A DNA stretch of 64,000 nucleotides from Sphingopyxis soli. GTDB taxonomy: Bacteria > Pseudomonadota > Alphaproteobacteria > Sphingomonadales > Sphingomonadaceae. A program made the translations under genes and the position numbers. Location of the stretch: the NCBI RefSeq assembly GCF_018682675.1, contig NZ_JAFMTR010000109.1:22964-86963 (forward strand), read 5' to 3'. Shown piece after piece: positions 7,981 through 18,124 of this stretch (the first letter of the stretch is position 1; the number at the start of each line of letters is the position of its first letter). The notes beneath the pieces were generated by a model. The model saw only the letters and a program-made list of their open reading frames with translations. It did no database searches and was not told the origin of the DNA.

Positions 7981-10900
7981 TCACGCGTGAACCGCCGCCG
8001 CCTGTTCAAGCTGCGCGGCGATATGCTGTTCGGCGAGACCCGCCATGAAACCGTGCCCCGTGCCGATCATGCCGCCGTCGCCGAGCAGCCCCTCGGTTGC
8101 GCTCGCGAGCACGGGCACCTGCGGGAGCGCCTGGTTCGACGCCGGCGCCGCGCCAAGCAGCGCGTCGAGATCGACCTGCGCCCCTTCGAGCGCCCCGGCG
8201 ACGATCGCCTTGACGTCGTGGGCTCCCGCGTCGGGCGCGACGGCCTGCGCGGGCAGCGCCATCTGGACCTGATCGACCGACGGCGCCGCATCGGCCCTGG
8301 GCGCCGCAGCCTCGGCGCGGTCGACCTGCGTCTCCTCGAGCAGGCTTGCATAGCTGCGCTCGGGCGCCGGATCGGCGGCATGGCTCGCCGGCGCGCCGTC
8401 CTCACCGCCACGATCGATCGCCTGCCGCGTCGGGGCGTCATCATGGTGGCGGTCGCTGTCCGCTTCATCCGACGCGAGATGCGTGGAGAGGTCGGCCTTG
8501 CTCGCCGGTTCGATGTCCCGCTGATACGGCGCGGCACCGACGGGTGCCTCGCCATCGAGGCTGGCCGCGAGCGGTTGCTCGGCCGGTGCCGGCGCCGGCT
8601 CTTCGGCGGCGAGCGGGGTCGCCGCGGCGAGCCCAGCGACGAGCATCGCGGTCGACAGGCCCGCCGCGCTCCGCTGCTGGTCGGCGGCGAAATTCGTCGC
8701 GAAGGCGGCGTCGGCGAGCTTGCCGGTGCTGCCGTCGGCGCGGGTATAGGTCGCCTCCCCGCGCACGACGACCTGGCCGTCCGCAGCCGTGTAGCCACGA
8801 TTGTCGGAGGCCAGCGCTATGCTGACGATCCCGGCATCGATCAGCGAGCGATACTCGCCGGGGTCGGTGACACCATTGCCGTTGGCGTCCTGCCAGACGC
8901 CGAACTTCGCGAAATCCTTGTCGGCCGCGTCGAGCTTGCCGTCGCCATTGCTGTCGTAGGCCGCGGCGAGTCCCTGCAGGTCGGACAATCCCTTGCCGCC
9001 GAAAACGAGCTCGGACCCGTCATTGACCTTCCCGTCGCCATTCTTGTCGATCGCGAGCAGTGCGTCGTCGCGGCCGACCCATGCGGTCGTCTCCGCCACC
9101 CCGTCGCCGTCATAGTCGAAGCGGACCGCCGCATCGGACGACACGAACTCGACCCCGTCGCCATCGAGATCGAGCGCGATCGGCGGCGCGAGCGCGTTGA
9201 TCGTGACCGACAGGTTCGCGGTCGCAGTGTCGCCGTCGCGGTCGGTCAGCACATAGGAGAAGACTTCGGTTGCGGTGACGGTGATCGGCGTCGGCGGCTG
9301 GTAGGTATATTGGCCGGTCGCAAAGTCGAGTGTCAGCGTGCCGCCCATCGGGGTGGCCACGGCGTTGAGACTGGTGCCCGCGATCGACCCGCCGGTGGAC
9401 ACCGATATGCTCGATGCGCCGTCCCAGCTGTAGGTGGTCGTCCCGATCGTGATCGACAGCAAGCGGCCGCCGTCGGCACCGAACGCATCGTTGACGTCGA
9501 GATCGCCGACCACCGCCGACGGCACGATGACCGACAGCAAGGTACCGACCAGATCCTGGAAATCGTCGACGAGGATCGGCTGGTTGTTGGGCGCGTCATT
9601 GACGTCGACGTCGCGCAGCCGCTGGATATTGAGCGGCTGAAGCGGGTTGTTGTCGATCCCGATCGCCGTGACGTTGACGTGGTTGCTGTCGACGAAGCTG
9701 TTCCACGCCGCCGCGGTGGACGCGGCCAGCGAATTGACGACCTGCGGCGGGATGCCGCCGAACTGCACGCCCTGGTTCGGGTTGCCGTCGCTCAGGAAGA
9801 AGACCTGGTTGCTGGCGCCCGAAATCGCCGTGAAATTGGCGAGCGCAGTCTGGATCGCGCCGGTATAGTTGGTGTTGAGCCCGATCTCCTCGTTCGACGG
9901 ACGTTCGCCGCCCGCCGCCGGGTTGAGCGAGTCGAGATAGGCGTTCGCATCGGCGGCGCTCGCAAAGGACGGCGAGGCGAAGGAGCCCGACGAGAAGATC
10001 ACGAAGCGGATCGTCATCACGCCCGACGCCGCGTTGTCGAGCTGGCTGAGCGCGCCCTGCACCGCGCTTATCATCGTGTTCAGCTCGCCATTGTCGATGC
10101 TGTCGCTGAAATCGAGGATGAAGAGCGTGTTCACATCCTGCGTCGGCTGCGAGGTCGATCCGGCTTCGCCGACCGCGTTCGGCGCATCATCCTCGATCAC
10201 GACCTGGATCGCCGAGGCGTTGGTTGTCGTCGTCGTCCCGTCGGAGACCGAAACGGGAACCGAGAAGCTCTTGAGATCCTCGATCGCGACGGTCGGGTGG
10301 TCGACCGCGTGCGACAGCGTCACCGTATAGGCGCCGTTCGGCGCCAGCGTGACGCGGATGACTTCCGCACCCGCCGCCGAACCGATCAACGTTCCGGTGC
10401 CGACGCCTGTCCAGGTCACCGGCACCCCGCCCGCCGTCAGCACGGCGCCGGGATCGCCCAGCATCGCGGTCAGCGTCTCGCCGGCGTCGGCATCGCCGAT
10501 CGCAAGCGTGCCGCTGGCCATGGTGCTGTTCGTGGTATCGAGCGTCGCGTCGGGCAGCGCATCGGGGATCCCGCCGACCAATCCCTCTTCCGACACGCGC
10601 GCGATCGCCGTGCCGATTGTCGGCGCGTCGTTGGTCCCGAACACGGTGACCGACAATGTCGAGGCGACCGAAAGCGCGCCGTCGCTGATCATGTAGGGGA
10701 AGGTGTCGACCAGCGTCTGGCCCGCGTCGAGCGCGTTGACCGCCGCCTTGTCCTCGTCGAGCGTATAGGTGTAGCTGCCGTCGGCGGCGATCACCAGCGT
10801 GCCGTAGAGGCCGACATAGGTGCCGGCCGAGGTGACGGTAATCGGCTCGAGGTCGGGGTCATTGTCGGCGACATCGGCGAAGAGCCCGAAGGGCGCGCCG

Positions 10901-13900
10901 GGGTGCGCGATATCCTGCAGCACATTGCCGCTCGCGCTCGGGTCCGACCCGCTCGGACCGTCGATCACCCAGTTGGTGTCGGCGCGCGCGACGGGGAAGT
11001 CGTTGGCGCCGGTGATCGTGATCGTGATCGTCGCGGTCGCGCTGTCGCCGTCGGCGTCCTGCACGGTGTAATGGAAGGTCTCGGTCAGCGTCTCGTTCGC
11101 GCCGAGCGCGATGACCGCCGGGTCGGCCGGGTCGAGGTCATAACGATAGCTGCCGTCGGCGGCGATGGTGATCGCACCATAGTCGCCTGCCAGCGCCGCG
11201 CCGATCGAGCCCGTCGTCGCGCCGAAGGCGACGCCCGTGACGTGCAGCCCGCCGTCGGCGCCCCCGTTGTCGGCCGATCCGTCCATGCCGTTCTCGTCGG
11301 TGCCGCCAATACCGGTGAGCAGGTTGCCATCGGCAAAGTTCTGGCCGTCGCGTGCGACATTGTCATCGTCATGGACGGCAAGCGGAGCGTCGTCGCGGAT
11401 CGCGAACCGGCCGGTAATGTCGGCGGTTGTCCGCGCGGTATCGCCGTCGCCGTCGGTGACGATCGCGGTCAGCGTGATCAGATTGCTGCCCTGAAGGAAC
11501 AGCGTCTGGTCGGGTCCGCTGTCGGGCGTATGAAGCACCGCGCGCGACTGGTCGAAGGTGACGAGGCCGCCGGCGTCGACGGAAATGCGGAACACCTCGT
11601 GCGTCGCGGTGCGGCCATAGACCACGCCGCCGACGATCGAGAGGATCACCGGCTCGCCCGTCAGCGAGTCGATCAGCCCGCTCGGTCCGGCGGTCACCCC
11701 CAGCTCATAGGCGGTGGCGCCGGGGCCGTCGGCGCCGAAATCGGTCGTTGGCGCAAACAGGCTCGACAGGTCGGCCGTCGCATCCACCGCGAGATTGCTC
11801 TCGTCGAGCACCAGCACCGGTGCGCTGCCGCCTGCCGATACGGTCGGACCATCGTCGGCAAAGCGGATGTTGCCGCCCAGATCGACGGCGACCGTGTCCG
11901 ATGCGCTGTCGCCATCGCGGTCGGTGATCGTCGCGGTGCCGCGCAGCTCGATCAGGTTCGCACCCAGTTCGACGAGCTGCGCCGCATAATTGGCCGGAGA
12001 CCCGGGCAACGGATGGTCGATCTCGGCGAACTGGGTGAGCGTGACGATCCCCGTCGCCGCATTCACCGCCACCGAAAAGACCGGCGTGCCGCCCGCGCTG
12101 CCTACAATCTGTCCGGATACAAGGGCAAGCGTGACCGGCACGCCATTGCTGGTCAAGGCGGTGGTCGCAGCCGCCGTGCCCAGCGCAAGCGCATAACTCC
12201 ATGTGACCTGACCCGCACCGGCGGGGCCGTCGGCGCCGAATTGCACCGATGCCGCCGAGAAGGCCGATGACAGGTCTGCGGTCGCGGTGTCGAAGGCCGC
12301 GCCGCGCGTGTCGGCATCCTGTGTGGTGAGCAGGACGCTGTTGGTGTCGACGTTCGTCGCGTCGATCGCCGGGCCGTCGTCCCGGAACGCCAGCGTGTTG
12401 CCGACGAACGCGATCGCCGTCGCCTGGTCGCCATCGCCGTCGGTGATGGTCGCGACGAGACGGATCAGCGTCGACGACAGCGTTGCAATGTCATCGGGAT
12501 TGGTCGCATCGCCATGTTTGATCGCGCGCATCTGGTCGAGCGTCGCCTGCCCGTTGGCGTCGATCGTCAGCCGGAAGGCAACGGTCGAGAGCGAGTCCTG
12601 CAGCCGGCCTTCGACGACATTGCCGTTCGCCTGGAGGATGATCTTCGATCCCGTCGCGACGTCGACCAGCCCCGAAGCCGTAGTGACCTCGAAGGCATAG
12701 CTGACCTTGCTCCCCGAGGCGTCGGCCCCGGTGACGACGTGGAAGAAGGTCGCGAAATCGGCTGTCGCATCGACCGCGAGATTGGTCTCGTCGACCATCA
12801 GCGCGCCGGTGGAAGAGGTCACGGCCATGATCGAGGGAACATCGTCGGACACCGAAAGATCGACCGTGCCCGACACCTTGTCGCCGTCGGCGTCGGTCGC
12901 AATCACCTCGACCGAGCCCAGTTCGGCAAGGTCGTCGGCGAGCGTGTCGGGGTGCATGCCATAGTTGGACTCGAGCGTCATCGTGACGGTCGCGACATTC
13001 CCCGCGACGCTGAGGTCGAGGATGACGACGACAGTGTCGTCGGCATCGCGGCCGATGATCTGCGTGTCCGACTCGAGCGTCCAGATCAGCCCGCCGTCGA
13101 GGCCCGAGGGATCGCCGAAGCCGATCGACGCGATCGCATCGGACCCCGGCGTGAAGGCGATCTGGCCGCTCGCGGTGACCGGCTGGAAGATCGACGGCGT
13201 CGATCCGCTCGCCAGATGCTGGTCGTCGACGGTCAGGCTGATCGGCGCGCCGGCCTTTGGCTCCGTGCCGTCGGCCAGCCGGATCTGCTGCAGCGCCGAG
13301 GACTGGTCGCCGTCGCCATCGGTGATCGTGTAGGTGAAATCGGCCGCAATGGGGAACTGGCTGGTCTGGGTCACGGGATCGAAGGTCCACGCGCCATCGG
13401 CCCTGAACGTATAGGTGCCGTTCGCGTTGGTATAGCTCGTCGTTCCGCTCGCCGCGACCGTCACCGCCACGCCGCCGATCGTCACCCCGGTCACCACCGC
13501 GCCATCGGCGCCGCGCGTGTCGTTCGCGAGCAGATTGCCCGAAATCGGCGGCGCATCCTCGGCGACGGTAATCGACGGCGCCGACCGCGCGACCGGATTG
13601 TCGTCGAGAACGCGAACATCGAGGCTGGCCGTCGACGTCGTTCCGTCGCTGTCGGTGATCGCCACGGCGAAGCTATCGGTCAGCGACGCCCCGTTGGCGC
13701 CGCTGTGCAACAGGCTGTTGTCGACCAGTTCGTAACTGTAGCCGATCGTCCCGCCGACGATGTCGCCGGCATTGTCATAGACGGGTTCGAAATCGGTGAT
13801 CGTCAGGATACCGAGCGCCGTGGCGATCGACGTGCCGACGATGATGTCGCCGTCGAAGAGCGGCTCGCCCCCGACGGTCAACCCCGCGATGCCGTCGGGT

Positions 13901-16695
13901 GCGTCGAAGCTGAAGCTGCCGGTGCGGACGAGCGCGTCGCTGTTCGGGTCCGACCCGTCGGCAAGATTCGCCTCCGACACGGTGACTTCGCCGCCGTCGG
14001 CATTCAGGCCGGTGAAGGTGATCCCGTCGTCGCGGCCGCGAATCGTGATCGTCAGCGTCGCCGTCGCCTCGTCGCCGTCGCCGTCGGTGACGACATAATC
14101 GAAGCTCTCGGTCAGTTCCTCGTTGCCGTTGAGCCCGATCACATCGGCGTTCTCGGGATCGACGACATAAAGATAGCTGCCGTCGGACGCGATCTCCAGC
14201 GTGCCATAGGCGCCGAGCGTCTGGCCATCGACGTGGCCCTCCTGGCCCGCGAAGGATACCGCCGTGACGGTCGCGCCATCGGCGCCCTGCACGTCGGCGG
14301 CGCCGTCGGTCGCATTCGCATCGTCGCCGCCGCTGCCCGTCAGCACATTGCCGTCCGCGCCCTGTTCGCTGCCCGCGTCGACCGAATCGACATCGTCGGT
14401 CGCGGTCGGGACATCGTCGACGATCGCGATTTCGAGCGACGCATTCGCGCTGTCGCCGTCGCTGTCGCTGACCGTGATGCCGAAGCTGTCGGTCGCATCG
14501 TCGCCATAGCTCGCCGTGGTCAGTACATAGGAGTAGCCGATCGCGGTCGGGCTGAGGCTGGTGATGGTCAGCGTCCCGAAGCTGCCCTCGATCGCCTGGC
14601 CGACACCCGTGACCTCGACACCGTTGATCCGGATTGACCCCAGCCCGTCGGGGGCCGAGATCGCAATCGAGCCGCTGGTCGCGGCGCCGCCGCTTTCGGG
14701 CGCCGAACCGCCGGGCAGCCCGGCCTCCGCGACCGTAACGCCGTCATCAGAGCCGCTCGGCACGCGAATCCGGACCCCGCTGTCGGCGATATTGATCGTC
14801 AGCGTCGCGGTCGCGCTGTCACCGTCGCCGTCGGTCAGGCGATAGGTGAAGACATCGGCGACACCGCCCGGCGCCTCGGGATCGCGGACATAGCTGTAGC
14901 TGCCATCGGCCTTGAGCGTCAGGATGCCATAGAGACCCGCGACCGGCGTTCCCGCGGGGACCGGATCGCCGGTGCCGGTCACGAACGACACCAGCGCGCC
15001 ATCGGCGCCGACGGTGTCCCGGCCGCCGTCATTTTCGGCGTCGGTGATCACATTGCCCGTCGCGGTGTCACTGCCGCTGACGATCGTGTCGAAATCGGCG
15101 ATCGCGACCGGCGCATCGTCGATGATGTCGATTTCGAAACTGGCGGAGACCGCATCGCCGTCGATGTCGGTGATCCCGACCGTGATCGTCTGCGACGCCG
15201 GATCGCCGATCACATTGTCCTCAAGCGCGAAGGCATATTCGATCGAATCGGGGTTGATTGCGACAATGTAGAAGGTGCCCGTCGGCAGCGCGATCGCCTG
15301 CCCCTCTTCGGTCACCAGTATCCCGTTGATCGTGATCGCCGCCGGCCCGTCGGCCGCGCCGAACTGGATCGTGCCGAAGCTGAAATAGGAATCGTCGCCG
15401 GTGCTCGATCCGGCCGGTTCGCCGGGCCGTTCGGGAAGCCCCGCCTCGTTGACGAAAGTGCCCTCGCCGCCCGCGACCGGAACCGCCAGCGTCGGTGTGC
15501 TGTCGGCGATGTTGATCGTCAGCGTCGCGGTCGATGTGTCGCCGTCGCCATCGGTCAGGCGATAGACGAATGTGTCGGAGACGCCGCCCGGCGTCCCCGG
15601 GTTCCGGACATAGACATAGCGGCCATCGGTGGTGATCAACAGTCGGCCATATTGGCCGTCGATCGGCGCGCCCGGCGCCACGAAGTCCGTTCCCGCCCCG
15701 GTGCGGAAGCCGGTGACGAGCGCCCCGTCGGCGCCCAGCGTGTCGGCGCCGGCTGCGCCGCTGGTCGTACCCTCTCCGGTGATGACATTACCGGCGGCCG
15801 GATTGCGGGTGCCGGCTTCGGTATCGTCGACGTCGGGACGCGCCGTCGCGACATCGTCGGCGATCGTCAAGGTCAGCGTTGCCGTATCGACGTCGCCGTC
15901 GGCATCGGTCACCGTCACCGTCACGACATCGCGCGCATCGGGGACGGTCGCATTGTCGGTCAGCACATAGCTGTAGCCGATCGCATCGGGCGTGATGCTG
16001 GTGATGGTGATCTGGCCGTAAGTCGTCGCGACGGTCTGGCCGACCGCGGTGATCACCGTGCCGTTGACCGATACACTGCTCGGCTGGTCGAGGGCGGTGA
16101 TCCGGATCGCGCCGGTGATCGTTTCCTGGCCCGACGCCTCGTTCGATCCCGGCGGTTCGGTACCGCGCGCCGGCAGCGCAGCCTCCGACACCGTGGCGGT
16201 CGCGTCGGCGGCACCGGCAGGCTGATCGGGGGTAATGATGACGATGTCGGGCTTGTTGTCGACCGCATCGGGAATGATTTCGCGCGCCTCGCGGTCGGGC
16301 AGGCCGAAATCGGTCGGCGGCAGCAGGTCGCCGATCGCGAAGGGGTCGCCGATGTCGCCGGGCGTCTGGGCGAAATTTCCGCCCGAGCTTTGCAGCGTTC
16401 CCGCCGCGGGCTCGGGCTCCTGCGTCGCGATGAGTGCCGCGATCGTCGGCGCGGGAATATTGATCGGGCCGATCCGGAACTGGGGAATATGGAGCGCCCC
16501 GTCGACGATGACGAGCACTTGTCCGTCGGGTAGCGTGATGACGAGATCGTTTCCCGACAGTTTGATGGCGTCGAGACGCGTTCCCGGCGGCAGCTGTACA
16601 ACGTCGTTCGCCGGCACGATGCGCGTCGCACCCGCCGGGACGGCTCTTGCCATGCCAGCCACCTCCCCGGGTCGCTGAATTGCCTGTCGCTCCAT
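7981..16695 (-). CDS. Giant Bap/LapA-type repeat adhesin with VWA domain, T1SS substrate
   Basis: This is a 2904-aa predicted cell-surface adhesin. The N-terminus (residues 1-90) is a Bap/LapA-type prefix or retention domain (VQLPPGTRLDAIKLSGNDLV, LPDGQVLVIVDGALHIPQF), followed by PAAG at 96-99, the predicted LapG cut site. From about residue 180 to 2170 run many roughly 100-residue cadherin/VCBS-like repeats, recognisable by the recurring TDGDGDxATATLTI strand. A VWA-like domain follows, with MIDAS motif DFSDS starting at D2195. A calcium-binding Dx[DN]xDG block (LDLDGDGVEF, DKNGDGKVNDGSE, DANGNGVTD) lies at about 2505-2600. The last 220 residues are Ala/Pro-rich and contain no classical RTX nonapeptides, which is unusual for a T1SS substrate. 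ATG 16695 was chosen; an in-frame GTG at 16716 is possible. It is the first gene of the T1SS operon. Confidence 0.9.
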   Translation of the reverse strand: MERQAIQRPGEVAGMARAVPAGATRIVPANDVVQLPPGTRLDAIKLSGNDLVITLPDGQVLVIVDGALHIPQFRIGPINIPAPTIAALIATQEPEPAAGTLQSSGGNFAQTPGDIGDPFAIGDLLPPTDFGLPDREAREIIPDAVDNKPDIVIITPDQPAGAADATATVSEAALPARGTEPPGSNEASGQETITGAIRITALDQPSSVSVNGTVITAVGQTVATTYGQITITSITPDAIGYSYVLTDNATVPDARDVVTVTVTDADGDVDTATLTLTIADDVATARPDVDDTEAGTRNPAAGNVITGEGTTSGAAGADTLGADGALVTGFRTGAGTDFVAPGAPIDGQYGRLLITTDGRYVYVRNPGTPGGVSDTFVYRLTDGDGDTSTATLTINIADSTPTLAVPVAGGEGTFVNEAGLPERPGEPAGSSTGDDSYFSFGTIQFGAADGPAAITINGILVTEEGQAIALPTGTFYIVAINPDSIEYAFALEDNVIGDPASQTITVGITDIDGDAVSASFEIDIIDDAPVAIADFDTIVSGSDTATGNVITDAENDGGRDTVGADGALVSFVTGTGDPVPAGTPVAGLYGILTLKADGSYSYVRDPEAPGGVADVFTYRLTDGDGDSATATLTINIADSGVRIRVPSGSDDGVTVAEAGLPGGSAPESGGAATSGSIAISAPDGLGSIRINGVEVTGVGQAIEGSFGTLTITSLSPTAIGYSYVLTTASYGDDATDSFGITVSDSDGDSANASLEIAIVDDVPTATDDVDSVDAGSEQGADGNVLTGSGGDDANATDGAADVQGADGATVTAVSFAGQEGHVDGQTLGAYGTLEIASDGSYLYVVDPENADVIGLNGNEELTESFDYVVTDGDGDEATATLTITIRGRDDGITFTGLNADGGEVTVSEANLADGSDPNSDALVRTGSFSFDAPDGIAGLTVGGEPLFDGDIIVGTSIATALGILTITDFEPVYDNAGDIVGGTIGYSYELVDNSLLHSGANGASLTDSFAVAITDSDGTTSTASLDVRVLDDNPVARSAPSITVAEDAPPISGNLLANDTRGADGAVVTGVTIGGVAVTVAASGTTSYTNANGTYTFRADGAWTFDPVTQTSQFPIAADFTYTITDGDGDQSSALQQIRLADGTEPKAGAPISLTVDDQHLASGSTPSIFQPVTASGQIAFTPGSDAIASIGFGDPSGLDGGLIWTLESDTQIIGRDADDTVVVILDLSVAGNVATVTMTLESNYGMHPDTLADDLAELGSVEVIATDADGDKVSGTVDLSVSDDVPSIMAVTSSTGALMVDETNLAVDATADFATFFHVVTGADASGSKVSYAFEVTTASGLVDVATGSKIILQANGNVVEGRLQDSLSTVAFRLTIDANGQATLDQMRAIKHGDATNPDDIATLSSTLIRLVATITDGDGDQATAIAFVGNTLAFRDDGPAIDATNVDTNSVLLTTQDADTRGAAFDTATADLSSAFSAASVQFGADGPAGAGQVTWSYALALGTAAATTALTSNGVPVTLALVSGQIVGSAGGTPVFSVAVNAATGIVTLTQFAEIDHPLPGSPANYAAQLVELGANLIELRGTATITDRDGDSASDTVAVDLGGNIRFADDGPTVSAGGSAPVLVLDESNLAVDATADLSSLFAPTTDFGADGPGATAYELGVTAGPSGLIDSLTGEPVILSIVGGVVYGRTATHEVFRISVDAGGLVTFDQSRAVLHTPDSGPDQTLFLQGSNLITLTAIVTDGDGDTARTTADITGRFAIRDDAPLAVHDDDNVARDGQNFADGNLLTGIGGTDENGMDGSADNGGADGGLHVTGVAFGATTGSIGAALAGDYGAITIAADGSYRYDLDPADPAVIALGANETLTETFHYTVQDADGDSATATITITITGANDFPVARADTNWVIDGPSGSDPSASGNVLQDIAHPGAPFGLFADVADNDPDLEPITVTSAGTYVGLYGTLVIAADGSYTYTLDEDKAAVNALDAGQTLVDTFPYMISDGALSVASTLSVTVFGTNDAPTIGTAIARVSEEGLVGGIPDALPDATLDTTNSTMASGTLAIGDADAGETLTAMLGDPGAVLTAGGVPVTWTGVGTGTLIGSAAGAEVIRVTLAPNGAYTVTLSHAVDHPTVAIEDLKSFSVPVSVSDGTTTTTNASAIQVVIEDDAPNAVGEAGSTSQPTQDVNTLFILDFSDSIDNGELNTMISAVQGALSQLDNAASGVMTIRFVIFSSGSFASPSFASAADANAYLDSLNPAAGGERPSNEEIGLNTNYTGAIQTALANFTAISGASNQVFFLSDGNPNQGVQFGGIPPQVVNSLAASTAAAWNSFVDSNHVNVTAIGIDNNPLQPLNIQRLRDVDVNDAPNNQPILVDDFQDLVGTLLSVIVPSAVVGDLDVNDAFGADGGRLLSITIGTTTYSWDGASSISVSTGGSIAGTSLNAVATPMGGTLTLDFATGQYTYQPPTPITVTATEVFSYVLTDRDGDTATANLSVTINALAPPIALDLDGDGVEFVSSDAAVRFDYDGDGVAETTAWVGRDDALLAIDKNGDGKVNDGSELVFGGKGLSDLQGLAAAYDSNGDGKLDAADKDFAKFGVWQDANGNGVTDPGEYRSLIDAGIVSIALASDNRGYTAADGQVVVRGEATYTRADGSTGKLADAAFATNFAADQQRSAAGLSTAMLVAGLAAATPLAAEEPAPAPAEQPLAASLDGEAPVGAAPYQRDIEPASKADLSTHLASDEADSDRHHDDAPTRQAIDRGGEDGAPASHAADPAPERSYASLLEETQVDRAEAAAPRADAAPSVDQVQMALPAQAVAPDAGAHDVKAIVAGALEGAQVDLDALLGAAPASNQALPQVPVLASATEGLLGDGGMIGTGHGFMAGLAEQHIAAQLEQAAAVHA
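16399..16410 (-). other. Predicted LapG-type cleavage site (PAAG) in the adhesin
   Basis: Codons for Pro-Ala-Ala-Gly, residues 96-99, sit between the folded prefix domain and the first repeats, in the context EPEPAAGTLQSSGGNF. LapG-family proteases cut retained adhesins between the alanines of (T/P/A)AAG-type motifs at this position. Cleavage here would release the adhesin from the outer membrane. The site is seen; the cleavage is inferred. Confidence 0.6.
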
Positions 16696-16936
16696 CGCCT
16701 TTCGGCCCCCCTGCACTTCATCCCCCGCCCCGACGTCCGGCGAAGACCTGTACGGAGGTCACACCGGACTAAGGCGAGCGGCATCGCGTTCGCGCCAGAT
16801 GGCCGTCCGAATGCGCAATGTTCGCTTTGTGATCTGCTAGGTTCTCTTTGGCGACCGATGCCCGCGCGTCATCACTGACCCCGGAAATACAGACCCAGGT
16901 CACTGATTCTGCAATGGCAATTTCCGGTATGCGGCC

Positions 16937-16952
16937 CTATACTTTGGGGTAG
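16937..16952. promoter_or_regulatory. Putative NarL/LuxR-type operator, site 3 (adhesin operon)
   Basis: CTATACTTTGGGGTAG reads CTACCCC-AAAGT-ATAG in the direction of the adhesin gene, matching sites 1, 4 and 5 in layout. It lies about 240 bp upstream of the adhesin start codon. Function is inferred. Confidence 0.4.
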
Positions 16953-17112
16953 ATCGAATAACTTAAGGGTTAAGATTTCCTTAAATTTCACGGATGCGGA
17001 GATACAAATCAATAAAAATAGGGACCGTTCGCCTGCAAATCAAAATTTCCCGGATAATATCGGCCCAATCGGCGAAGTTTTTATGGTTTATTTTTCAATC
17101 CGATGAAGGCGA

Positions 17113-17130
17113 TACTTGATCTGTCAAGTA
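17113..17130. terminator. Small perfect inverted repeat after the M23 gene (hairpin or operator)
   Basis: TACTTGA and TCAAGTA flank TCTG, 11 bp beyond the stop codon of the leftward M23 peptidase gene. No T-run follows directly, so it is a weak terminator candidate or a dyad operator for the adhesin promoter region. Confidence 0.3.
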
Positions 17131-17140
17131 CGACGCCATC

Positions 17141-18124
17141 TTATTCGATGACGCCTTCCGCCTCGAACGTTGCGACGATATCCGGCCCGCGCCGCAGAAT
17201 ATAGCGCCCGGTATAATGTCCTGTCGTCCAGCCGCCGGGCGGCGCGCGCTTGCCGCTGTATGCGAACCAGCTGAGGCCGCCTCCGGCCACGACGCCCTCC
17301 TGGCTGTGCACGATCGCGCCGTCGGGACCCGCGATCGCGAACGACTGGCGGTCGCCCGCCTTCGCACCCATGGCGTCGACCCACAGGATCAGCGGAGCGT
17401 CGCGGCCCGCGAGCCGCGGGGGCGGATCCCGCTCGGTGACGGCCTTTGCCGGCACGGCGGAGGCAAGGCCTGCGGCGATGACGGCCGTCGGCCGGTAACC
17501 GAGCTGCAGCGCGGCGGCGGGCGCCCAGAGGCCGGAGGGCGCGCCCGTAGCGATGCAGGATGCGTCCGCCGCCCCGCCGGTGAAGGGATCGATCGCCTGA
17601 CCGCGATGGCGGACCGCGAAATGCAGGTGCGGAAACTCGCTGTTGCCCGACAAACCGATCAGGCCGATGCGTTCGCCCGCCGCGACGCGCTGCCCCGGAC
17701 GGACGGCGACGCTGCCGCGCTGCAAATGGCTGTACTGTGTTTCCCATCCGTCGCCATGGTCGATCACCACGGCATTGCCCGCCTGCTTGTCGGGTGGCGC
17801 GGCGCGCTCGGTCACGCTGATGTCGGGCTCGCCATCGCGGGTGCGCAGCACCAGTCCGTCGCGCGCCGCGAGCACGGCATGGCCCGCCCGCATGTCGGCC
17901 ATCGTCCGCAGCCGGATGTCGATCCCGTCGTGGCCGTCGGTCGTCAGTGTTCCGCAACGATAATCGCTCCGTCCCGGCCCCGGATCATGGTCGACGAGTT
18001 TCTGGATCAGGCACGTATCGCCCACGCGGCAGTCGGCGGGAAACATGAAAGTCGGCTCCCCGGCCGGGACCGACACCGCGAGCAGCGCCATGGCGAAGGG
18101 AAAGGAAAGCAGGGTCGCGATCAT
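17141..18124 (-). CDS. M23-family peptidoglycan metallopeptidase (LytM/NlpD-like)
   Basis: The 327-aa exported protein starts with a signal peptide (MIATLLSFPFAMALLAVSVPAG). An M23 zinc-peptidase domain spans about residues 55-190. The zinc ligands are visible as H-x3-D in GHDGIDIRL, the His of YSHLQRG, and HLHFAV. The C-terminal about 110 residues (DPPPRLAGRDAPLILWVDAM onward) form a beta-rich region not assigned to a family. M23 enzymes cut peptide cross-bridges in peptidoglycan. The gene lies between the RTX protein gene and the adhesin operon on the same strand, so both T1SS modules have a wall hydrolase beside them. No strong ribosome-binding site precedes ATG 18124. Confidence 0.85.
   Translation of the reverse strand: MIATLLSFPFAMALLAVSVPAGEPTFMFPADCRVGDTCLIQKLVDHDPGPGRSDYRCGTLTTDGHDGIDIRLRTMADMRAGHAVLAARDGLVLRTRDGEPDISVTERAAPPDKQAGNAVVIDHGDGWETQYSHLQRGSVAVRPGQRVAAGERIGLIGLSGNSEFPHLHFAVRHRGQAIDPFTGGAADASCIATGAPSGLWAPAAALQLGYRPTAVIAAGLASAVPAKAVTERDPPPRLAGRDAPLILWVDAMGAKAGDRQSFAIAGPDGAIVHSQEGVVAGGGLSWFAYSGKRAPPGGWTTGHYTGRYILRRGPDIVATFEAEGVIE

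Larger units (their letters stand above)
16696..17140. promoter_or_regulatory. 445-bp upstream region of the adhesin operon
   Basis: No gene is visible. The region contains the island motif at 16937-16952, a small inverted repeat CTTAAGGGTTAAG at 16962-16974, and a long AT-rich block (about 16955-17100) that contrasts with the surrounding sequence. It must contain the promoter of the leftward adhesin - T1SS operon. I could not assign -35/-10 elements with confidence. Confidence 0.5.

Noticed and set aside
6625..12270. 1881-codon open frame on the plus strand opposite the adhesin and tolC genes
   Set aside because: It is Arg-rich, has no recognisable domain, and runs across two unrelated genes on the other strand. 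Long antisense frames are a by-product of GC-rich third positions.
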